Positions 1 to 5,915 of a DNA stretch of 18,729 bases are shown in pieces. The notes beneath the pieces were generated by a model that did not search any database, had not been told where the DNA came from, and saw only the letters and a program-made list of their open reading frames with translations. This stretch comes from Bacteroidota bacterium. GTDB lineage: Bacteria; Bacteroidota; Bacteroidia; Chitinophagales; Chitinophagaceae. The first letter of the stretch is position 1; every line of letters starts with the position of its first letter. The stretch is from assembly GCA_028876035.1 (NCBI GenBank), contig JAGWTK010000026.1, positions 1 to 18,729 on the forward strand. Direction: 5' to 3'. The position numbers and the translations under genes were made by a program.

Positions 1-113
1 ATTGACAAGGGTTTAGGCAACCAGGCGTTGCGTTTCAGGTTGCAATAAATATAGCGAAATTCCGAAAAGATAGAAGAGGGAAATGAACGTGCAGGGGCCC
101 ATTAATGAAATTG

Positions 114-138
114 ACGCCAGGCCAGCTATTCCAGGCGT
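114..138 (-). terminator. Possible weak hairpin at the 3' end of the gene run
   Basis: On the minus strand ACGCC (138-134) pairs with GGCGT (118-114), and the stem extends by GG/CC past one T-T mismatch, with a nine-base loop holding the stop codon of the last gene. The following bases, CAATTTCATT, are only modestly T-rich. It may slow or end transcription, but it is short and imperfect. The rest of 1-125 contains no gene I can support. Confidence 0.2.
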
Positions 139-608
139 TTGAAATAATTGTCACAACCGTCTACATAGCTGTCGAAAAAAATCACCCTGTTTGCGCAAAC
201 AATAACCTTCCCGGCCAGTTGCGGTACGAGTGGTGTTGTGGACAGGGTAAAATAACCGTCATTTGTTTTTTGTAAACGCCAGGCGGCTTTACCGGAAATT
301 TGATTGTTTGTTTTTACTTCAAGGGAGTCGTTGGGCTTAAATGCTACCGACAAATTCTTAAAGTCCGATGCATTGGCGTTTTCCGGCGCCCAGTAACATT
401 TGATATACTCCCATTGCCAGGTAGCCAGCAGCGAAGTCCGCAGGTTTACAGAATCGGGATTGCTTTGACGATAACAGCGTAGCATACTGTCGATGCTTAC
501 CGGGGGCGGTGTTTTGGTCACTGTGTTGCCGCTGTCATTGCGGGTGCAAAAGACCTGGCTGCCGGCAATGGCGAACAAAATCATTATCAAGCCAAACACT
601 GATCTCAT
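126..608 (-). CDS. Small exported lipocalin-like hypothetical protein
   Basis: 160 residues. The N terminus MRSVFGLIMILFAIAGSQVF is hydrophobic and followed by Cys21. GSQVFC is a weak lipobox (Phe at -1), so lipoprotein anchoring is possible but uncertain. A linker rich in Thr and Pro (NTVTKTPPPVS) leads to a beta-rich domain starting LLATWQWEYIKCYWAP. It ends VIVCANRVIFFDSYVDGCDNYFKRLE, a style common in Bacteroidota lipocalin-like small proteins, where the first strand WxW and the final DGxDxYFKR form the barrel. No enzymatic motif is seen. It starts 62 bp after the FAH gene stop and is the last gene of the same-strand run, so it may be cotranscribed without sharing its function. Nothing in the sequence ties it to glycan breakdown. 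Confidence 0.6.
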   Translation of the reverse strand: MRSVFGLIMILFAIAGSQVFCTRNDSGNTVTKTPPPVSIDSMLRCYRQSNPDSVNLRTSLLATWQWEYIKCYWAPENANASDFKNLSVAFKPNDSLEVKTNNQISGKAAWRLQKTNDGYFTLSTTPLVPQLAGKVIVCANRVIFFDSYVDGCDNYFKRLE

Positions 609-670
609 AAAGTTTTTCAGGCGTTTAGTGGAACGTCGTGTACCAGCAAACCCGGTTTTTTGCCTTTCGG

Positions 671-1534
671 TTACCCCCGCCAGGGTTTCCAGGCTATGGT
701 GGTTTGCCTGGCAGTTCCCAAACCATCAATGCCCAGTTCAATGACATCACCCGGCTTAAGGTAGGGTTGCGGACTCATGCCCATCGCTACCCCGGCAGGT
801 GTACCAGTAGAAATTACATCGCCCGGGAGCAGGGTCATGAATTGGCTGGTATAGGCAATGAGATGCGGAATCTTGAATATGAGATTGGACGTATTGCCGT
901 CCTGCATCTTTTTCCCGTTAACGGTGAGCCACAACCGAAGATTATTGATATCACCCATTTCATCGGGCGTTACCAGCCATGGACCCATCGGTGCAAAGGT
1001 GTCGCAGCCCTTGCCTTTGTCCCAGGTGCCACCGCGTTCGATCTGAAACTCCCGTTCGGATACATCGTTGTGCAGGCAATAGCCGGCTACATAGTCAAGG
1101 GCATTCGCTTCGTTCACATAACTGGCTTTTTTGCCGATGACAATGGCAAGCTCCACTTCCCAGTCGGTCTTTTTTGAATTTTTGGGAATTACGATATCAT
1201 CGAAAGGCCCGCAGAGAGCCGTCGTGGCTTTCATGAAAATAACGGGTTCTGCGGGCGGAGTCGCACCGGTTTCTTTCGCATGGTCGGCGTAATTAAGACC
1301 GATACATATGATTTTGGAAGGACGGGCAAATGGTGACGCATAACTGATTGTTCCGGCCAGTTCGGGCAATTTGCCTTCCTGCTGTTGCACAAATGCACGC
1401 AGGCGACTGATGCCATCTGCTTCGAAAAAGGCTTCGTTGAAATCTCCGTTGAATGCGCTGCAGTCAAAGTTTTTCCCGTTGATGGCCACGCCTATTTTCG
1501 TTTGTCCGTTTACGTTATATCGAAATAATTTCAT
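671..1534 (-). CDS. Fumarylacetoacetate hydrolase-family enzyme, possible 2,4-diketo-3-deoxy-L-rhamnonate/fuconate hydrolase
   Basis: 287 residues, cytoplasmic. The FAH catalytic domain begins at RPSKIICIGLNYADHAKETG (His85). The divalent metal site is Glu126 and Glu128 (DWEVELAIVIGK) with Asp157 (LHNDVSEREFQ). GGTWDKGKGCDTFAPMGPWL, DGNTSNLIF and LLPGDVISTGTPAGVAMG complete the family set. A short N-terminal domain (1-70) is also typical. Enzymes of this subgroup cleave C-C bonds of diketo acids; known members include the hydrolase that splits L-2,4-diketo-3-deoxyrhamnonate to pyruvate and L-lactate. It sits 6 bp after the SDR, the enzyme of the preceding step in that route. The lactonase and dehydratase of the route are not in the window. 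Generic annotations such as 2-hydroxyhepta-2,4-dienedioate isomerase or fumarylpyruvate hydrolase are alternatives; the family itself is certain. Confidence 0.91.
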   Translation of the reverse strand: MKLFRYNVNGQTKIGVAINGKNFDCSAFNGDFNEAFFEADGISRLRAFVQQQEGKLPELAGTISYASPFARPSKIICIGLNYADHAKETGATPPAEPVIFMKATTALCGPFDDIVIPKNSKKTDWEVELAIVIGKKASYVNEANALDYVAGYCLHNDVSEREFQIERGGTWDKGKGCDTFAPMGPWLVTPDEMGDINNLRLWLTVNGKKMQDGNTSNLIFKIPHLIAYTSQFMTLLPGDVISTGTPAGVAMGMSPQPYLKPGDVIELGIDGLGTARQTTIAWKPWRG

Positions 1535-1540
1535 ACAGGG

Positions 1541-2305
1541 TTAGTTGTTAAGTGTAGTGAAGCCGCCGTCGATCGGGTAATCACAACCGGTGATAAAACC
1601 GGCTTCAGGTGAGCAAAGGTAAAGAATGAGTCCTGCAATTTCTTCCGGATGGGCCATGCGTCCTATCGGTTGCGTCTTTGATAATTTCTCAAACATTTCC
1701 TTTTCCTGACCGGGATAATTCTTTGCAAGGAAGCCGTCTACGAAAGCAGTATGCACGCGGGCAGGAGAAACAGAATTGCAACGAATATTGTGCGTTAGGT
1801 AATCTTTCGCAACGGAAAGCGTCATGGCCGCCACCGCGCCCTTGGTCATCGAATACGCAAAGCGATCGGGGATGCCCACCAATGCGGCAACAGAAGATAC
1901 GTTGAGAATAACCCCTCCTCCATTTTCTTTCATCAGCGGGATAGCCGCATACAGGCAGTTGTACACGCCTTTCACATTTACATTGAAGAGCCGGTCAAAG
2001 TCGGCCTGCGTCGTCGTTTCCACCTTGCCAATATGCGAAACGCCAGCGCTGTTTACGAGTACATCCGGCTTGTTGATCGCTTTGAACACGCTTATCATGG
2101 CTTGCTGGTCTGATACGTCGGCTGTATGTGCGGTTGCTTGTCCGCCAGCCCCTGCTATCTCCTTTACTGTAGCCGTTGCCTGTGGTTCGCTCAGGTCGAT
2201 GACATGCACATGGGCACCTTGTTTTGCAAAGAGCAGGGCCACCGATTTACCAATACCGCTACCGGCGCCGGTAACGGCCACATTTTTATGTGTGAAATCA
2301 AACAT
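1541..2305 (-). CDS. NAD-type short-chain dehydrogenase, possible 2-keto-3-deoxy-rhamnonate/fuconate 4-dehydrogenase
   Basis: 254 residues, a complete classical SDR in the cytoplasm. The cofactor motif TGAGSGIGK spans 12-20. Asp37 at the end of strand beta2 (HVIDLSE) favours NAD over NADP. NSAGVS lies near 85-90, the catalytic Ser is at 137/138 (NVSSVA), and YSMTK supplies Tyr151 and Lys155. The C terminus ITGCDYPIDGGFTTLNN is typical. Its partner 6 bp downstream is an FAH-family hydrolase. This SDR plus FAH pair is the diagnostic end of the non-phosphorylating L-rhamnose and L-fucose pathways: the SDR oxidises 2-keto-3-deoxy-L-rhamnonate or -fuconate to the 2,4-diketo acid. That role is inferred from the pair and the adjacent rhamnosidase locus. 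A generic alcohol dehydrogenase role is the alternative. Confidence 0.92.
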   Translation of the reverse strand: MFDFTHKNVAVTGAGSGIGKSVALLFAKQGAHVHVIDLSEPQATATVKEIAGAGGQATAHTADVSDQQAMISVFKAINKPDVLVNSAGVSHIGKVETTTQADFDRLFNVNVKGVYNCLYAAIPLMKENGGGVILNVSSVAALVGIPDRFAYSMTKGAVAAMTLSVAKDYLTHNIRCNSVSPARVHTAFVDGFLAKNYPGQEKEMFEKLSKTQPIGRMAHPEEIAGLILYLCSPEAGFITGCDYPIDGGFTTLNN

Positions 2306-2334
2306 GAAGACTGGTTAAGATTTCGATTGAAAAT

Positions 2335-3330
2335 TTAGTGTGCCTGCAAGATAGTTTCAATGGCAGACAGTTCTTCATCGGCGAATACGATATTTTTCCG
2401 GCATTGCAAGGAATCCGCCAGTTGTTCGGGCTTGCTGGCACCAATGAGCACCGATGTAACGCGATGGTCTTTGAGCAACCAGGCAAGCGCCATTTGCGCC
2501 AGGGTTTGGTTTCGCTTGAGTGCGATCTCATTCAACGCCTTTATTTGCGCTACGCGTTCAGGTGTTACCTGGTTTTCTTTTAAAAATCCATGCGGTTTAG
2601 CAACCCGTGAATCAGCCGGAATGCCATTTATGTATTTGTTGGTGAGCAATCCCTGTGCAAGTGGTGAGTACGGAATACAACCCACACCATTGGCTTCAAG
2701 TGTATGCAGCAGGCCGTTTTCGACCCAGCGATCAAACATAGAATACCGGGGTTGGTGAATCACGCAAGGCGTACCGAGTTCCTTCAGTATGGCAAATGCT
2801 TTAGCAGCTTCCGGGTGCTGGTAATTGGAGATGCCGGCATAGAGTGCTTTTCCCTGGCGAACCACCAGGTCGAGCGTCGCCATGGTTTCTTCCAGTGGCG
2901 TATCGGGGTCCGGACGGTGGTGATAAAAAATATCTACATATTCCAGGCCCATGCGTTGCAGGCTTTGATCGAGACTGGCGACTAAATATTTTTTGGATCC
3001 CCATTCACCATAGGGACCTTCCCACATGTAATAACCGGCCTTGGTAGAAACGATCAATTCATCACGGTGCGCTTTAAAATCCTGTTTGAGCAGACGGCCG
3101 AAATTTTCTTCAGCACTGCCCGGGGGCGGACCGTAATTATTAGCCAAATCGAAGTGCGTAACGCCGCTGTCGAAGGCAAGCCGTAAAATCTGCCGGCAAT
3201 TTTCGAGTTGATCAACATGACCGAAATTATGCCAGAGGCCGAGTGAGAGTACCGGCAATTTTAACCCGCTTTTTCCGCAGCGCCGGTATTCCATTTCCTG
3301 GTAACGATGGCTGTTCGCAGTATAAGTCAT
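2335..3330 (-). CDS. Aldo/keto reductase, YghZ type (L-glyceraldehyde 3-phosphate reductase family)
   Basis: 331 residues, cytoplasmic, no signal peptide. The start at 3330 is supported because NSHRYQEMEYRRCGKSGLKL lines up with the N terminus of E. coli YghZ; a later Met at residue 13 is therefore not used. The (beta/alpha)8 fold carries the AKR tetrad: Asp61 and Tyr66 (HFDLANNYGPPPGSAEENFG), Lys97 (VSTKAGY) and His138 (DIFYHHRPD). NADP-site stretches include GISNYQ, IPYSPLAQGLLTNKY and VTSVLIGASKPEQLADSL. YghZ reduces L-glyceraldehyde 3-phosphate and other short aldehydes with NADPH. Next to the SDR and FAH-family genes it may handle an aldehyde from deoxysugar breakdown, such as lactaldehyde. 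An aldose dehydrogenase role is possible but not supported by its closest family. It lies 70 bp after the CE15 gene and 29 bp before the SDR. Confidence 0.92.
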   Translation of the reverse strand: MTYTANSHRYQEMEYRRCGKSGLKLPVLSLGLWHNFGHVDQLENCRQILRLAFDSGVTHFDLANNYGPPPGSAEENFGRLLKQDFKAHRDELIVSTKAGYYMWEGPYGEWGSKKYLVASLDQSLQRMGLEYVDIFYHHRPDPDTPLEETMATLDLVVRQGKALYAGISNYQHPEAAKAFAILKELGTPCVIHQPRYSMFDRWVENGLLHTLEANGVGCIPYSPLAQGLLTNKYINGIPADSRVAKPHGFLKENQVTPERVAQIKALNEIALKRNQTLAQMALAWLLKDHRVTSVLIGASKPEQLADSLQCRKNIVFADEELSAIETILQAH

Positions 3331-3339
3331 AACTGAAAC

Positions 3340-3358
3340 AACACCCGGATGAGGTGTT
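3340..3358. repeat. Short inverted repeat in the gap before the aldo/keto reductase
   Basis: AACACC (3340-3345) and GGTGTT (3353-3358) are perfect inverted arms around a 7-base spacer. It lies 10-28 bases upstream of the reductase ATG on the minus strand. It could be an operator half-site pair, a leader hairpin or chance; no T-run makes it a terminator. Confidence 0.25.
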
Positions 3359-3400
3359 CATTGCAAATTAACCAATAAATGAATGCATTGCCCGCCGCGA

Positions 3401-4684
3401 TTACCGCTTTTGCCAGTTGCTGGCGGCAAAGGCCAGGTATTGTTGCCAGTCGTAAAGGGTCACATCGTGACGACCTGCGCGGATATGGTAACGTATGGTT
3501 GATCCAACGGGTTGATGCACACCTGGCATTTGCCCTTCACCAACGCCTTTTTTACCATACAATGCGTATACAGATCCGGCCTGTTGTGCGCTGAGGAATT
3601 CGCCATGGGGATCGGACCATTGATCACCTTCTGCGCTCGCCACATAAAGGGGCCTGGGGGCAATGAGCGATAGCAGCATGTGCTGATCGAGCGGCAGCAG
3701 TTCAGTTTTGTCGCTGTAAGTTTTGTATTTGGCCACAAACCAATGCGGGAATTTAGTGGTGATGATACCAAGCGTTTCGCCATACCAGCGTTTGGAAAGC
3801 GCGGCGCCGCCTTCGCCCGATTCGTTGGACACAACAATGCTAAAACGCGGGTCCGATGCTGCCGCCCATAAAGCGGTTTTACCTAACCGTGAGTGTCCAA
3901 TCAAGGCAACTTTTTTTGCGTCGATCGCTTTGTCTGTTTGAACATAGTCCATCATCCTGCTAAGTCCCCAGGCCCAGGCACCAATGGCACACCATTCTTC
4001 CGGCTGTATCTGCAGTGCATCTTTCAGCGTTGTGCGAATACCCGTTTTCCAGCCATCTGCACGATCGGCTTCAATATCGCTATAATAAGCGGTGACCAAT
4101 CCATAGCCGGCCGCTAAAATCTGCCGCACCTGCCACTGTGAAGTATCTGTGCCGCGCGAGGCTTCGGTGGCAGCATTGTTGAGCACGCCTTTGCCGTTTG
4201 ATTGCACCCAGGAGCGCGACAGGGCAATTCCGGGATCGGGCATCACCGTGTGGTTACCATAAAAATTATAACCCATAAAAACGGGCACCGGCTTCTTTGT
4301 TGCGGCAGGCAGGTAGATGAGCAGGTCGAGATAGCTGCCCGGCGCATCCGGCCATTCGAGGCGTACCTGTTTTCGAACAGCTATACCGCCAAGGGCTGCT
4401 GGGTCAGTTTCTACCACGGATGTTTTTACCGGTATCTTTTTTAACGGGAAGCGTCCGTAGACGTTTTCTTCAAATAGTTTGTAAATACGCGGCCGCTGAA
4501 CGGTTTCCCAGGCTTTGCTGGTCACAATCTTTATTCCTTCCGTTGTGACAAGGGGATCGGGTAATGTGTAGGCCGGCATTTTTGACTCGTCATAGTTGGC
4601 CGTCATGTTTTGCGCGTGCAGCATCGGTGCAGCCAGCAACAATGACAGGATGACCATTCCAGTCTGTCTATAACGTATATGCAT
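3401..4684 (-). CDS. CE15-type alpha/beta hydrolase (glucuronoyl or methyl uronate esterase), exported
   Basis: 427 residues. The signal peptide is about residues 1-24 (MVILSLLLAAPMLHA core). The CE15 signature GHSRLGKTALWAAASDPRF contains nucleophile Ser265. NESGEGGAALSKRWYGE carries Glu288 and Glu291, and IRYHIRAGRHDVTLYDW near the C terminus provides His406. IAPRPLYVASAEGDQWSDP gives the usual late strand with Asp354 and Asp358 as alternative acid positions. The N-terminal RIYKLFEENVYGRFP is typical of bacterial members. CE15 enzymes hydrolyse esters of 4-O-methylglucuronate. A related serine enzyme in the Bacteroides RG-II system (BT1017) is a pectin methylesterase, which would suit this pectin-like setting better than lignin-linked xylan. 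It is 5 bp downstream of GH105 and is the last exported enzyme before the cytoplasmic genes. Substrate remains open. Confidence 0.87.
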   Translation of the reverse strand: MHIRYRQTGMVILSLLLAAPMLHAQNMTANYDESKMPAYTLPDPLVTTEGIKIVTSKAWETVQRPRIYKLFEENVYGRFPLKKIPVKTSVVETDPAALGGIAVRKQVRLEWPDAPGSYLDLLIYLPAATKKPVPVFMGYNFYGNHTVMPDPGIALSRSWVQSNGKGVLNNAATEASRGTDTSQWQVRQILAAGYGLVTAYYSDIEADRADGWKTGIRTTLKDALQIQPEEWCAIGAWAWGLSRMMDYVQTDKAIDAKKVALIGHSRLGKTALWAAASDPRFSIVVSNESGEGGAALSKRWYGETLGIITTKFPHWFVAKYKTYSDKTELLPLDQHMLLSLIAPRPLYVASAEGDQWSDPHGEFLSAQQAGSVYALYGKKGVGEGQMPGVHQPVGSTIRYHIRAGRHDVTLYDWQQYLAFAASNWQKR

Positions 4685-4689
4685 AGTGG

Positions 4690-5814
4690 CTATTTTTTCA
4701 GCTTGTACATTTCAGACCCCGCCAGCAGGAAACAACCCAGTCCGTAATCTTCGAAATCGGGTTTGTGATCAAAACTTACCGGCTGTCCGTCCTTTGGTTC
4801 TTTGCCTGTACCCTGTACGTAGCCGAGAGAGCCGTCGGGACGAATACAATCATTCACCAGCATATTCCATCCTCTCACTGCAGCCGCGAGGTATTTATCC
4901 TTACTAAGATAGCCATTATTCATACCCCAGGCCATGCCATATACGAACAGGGCTGTACCCGAGAGTTCTTTGCCGCCGAAATGGGTAGAATCGTTCAGAC
5001 TCACATTCCACGCACCATCCGGCCGCTGCAGGGGGAGCAAGGCTTCCATCATGTCGAGATAGTCTTGCTTATACTCAGCGAAGCGCGGATCATTTACCGG
5101 TAAAACATTCATTGTTCTCACCAAAGCAGCCAGTACCCAGCCATTGCCACGCGACCAGTAACAGTTTTGGCCGTTGGGTTCTTTGTAAGGCGGCACAAAA
5201 TCTTTGTCGCGCCACCACAGGTGATCGGTCGTGTTGTACAATCCGTTGCCTCCGTGTTTGTATTTTGAGAACAGGTACATCTGGTGCATCCGCACATAAT
5301 AACTGCTGTCGTTGTACAATTTCCCCAGTCGTGCAAATACCGGCAGGGCCATTTGGATTGCATCTACCCAATGCCAGTCGTCGATTTTGTCTGTTGCCAT
5401 CATTGCATCCACAGATGCTTTGATGTCTTTGATCCTTTCGTCTTTCTTGTCGAGCAGGTAAAGATCAAGATAGGTTTGACCACAACACTGGTTATCGGCA
5501 TTGCGGGTTTGTGTTCCACCATTCAATCCCCAGCGGTGCTTTTCGCCCCATTGAACGGCGTAATCATAGTATTCCTTTTTGGGATCGATGGAATACAGGG
5601 CCATCAATCCCTCGTAGTAGACGGCTCTTGTCCAGATATTGCTGGGTCGTTCTTTATTCGTGACGATGGTTTTTCCCGCATCGGGCCATGCCTTCATGAA
5701 ATACGCATTGGTTGCACGCATTTTCGCGAGTACCTGTTTTTTTTTCGGAAGCGATTGGGCAGTGATGGTGCAGGGAAATAAAAGCAGGAAAATAAAACGG
5801 AAGGATTTGTTCAT
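4690..5814 (-). CDS. GH105 unsaturated rhamnogalacturonyl hydrolase, exported
   Basis: 374 residues, standard GH105 length. The signal peptide is residues 1 to about 19 (FRFIFLLLFPCTITA, then QS); Cys15 follows a poor lipobox. The (alpha/alpha)6 barrel carries IWTRAVYYEGLMALYSI (60-76), RNADNQCCGQTYLDLYLL (104-121), DWHWVDAIQMALPVFARLG (146-164), CYWSRGNGWVLAALVRTM, ALLPLQRPDGAWNVSL, and ELSGTALFVYGMAWGMNNGY. Asp151 in WVDAIQMALP matches the catalytic Asp143 of Bacillus YteR, as I recall it. The enzyme hydrates unsaturated galacturonate at the non-reducing end of lyase products from rhamnogalacturonan I; some family members act on unsaturated glucuronate. The largest internal gap of the run (about 100 bp) precedes it, so a secondary promoter is possible but not recognisable. 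Its TAG is 5 bp before the CE15-like start, so the two are probably cotranscribed. Confidence 0.93.
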   Translation of the reverse strand: MNKSFRFIFLLLFPCTITAQSLPKKKQVLAKMRATNAYFMKAWPDAGKTIVTNKERPSNIWTRAVYYEGLMALYSIDPKKEYYDYAVQWGEKHRWGLNGGTQTRNADNQCCGQTYLDLYLLDKKDERIKDIKASVDAMMATDKIDDWHWVDAIQMALPVFARLGKLYNDSSYYVRMHQMYLFSKYKHGGNGLYNTTDHLWWRDKDFVPPYKEPNGQNCYWSRGNGWVLAALVRTMNVLPVNDPRFAEYKQDYLDMMEALLPLQRPDGAWNVSLNDSTHFGGKELSGTALFVYGMAWGMNNGYLSKDKYLAAAVRGWNMLVNDCIRPDGSLGYVQGTGKEPKDGQPVSFDHKPDFEDYGLGCFLLAGSEMYKLKK

Positions 5815-5915
5815 ACGGCAATGTTTTCAATCGTTGTACTAAAATAGCCGGATAACAGTCGGTTTCCATCCCGCTCCATCATGATTTATGCAGCTGTTTA
5901 CGCAATCGTTCCCGG

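Noticed and set aside
83..142. 19-codon plus-strand frame after a purine-rich GAAGAGGGAA stretch
   Set aside because: Too short, no recognisable peptide, and it runs into the opposing gene; the purine stretch alone is not evidence.
617..673. In-frame extension of 17 codons after the FAH-gene TAA (PKGKKPGLLVHDVPLNA), ending at a TGA
   Set aside because: It looks protein-like, but the FAH domain is already complete at the TAA and the stretch is short; read-through or a remnant cannot be told from chance.
638..1177. 179-codon plus-strand open frame opposite the FAH-family gene
   Set aside because: It is antisense to a gene with an intact metal site and family motifs; its own translation shows no domain.
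5839..5846. TATTTTAG on the minus strand upstream of GH105, near the Bacteroidota -7 consensus TAnnTTTG
   Set aside because: One mismatch, and no TTTG about 19-21 bases further upstream, so a promoter is not supported.
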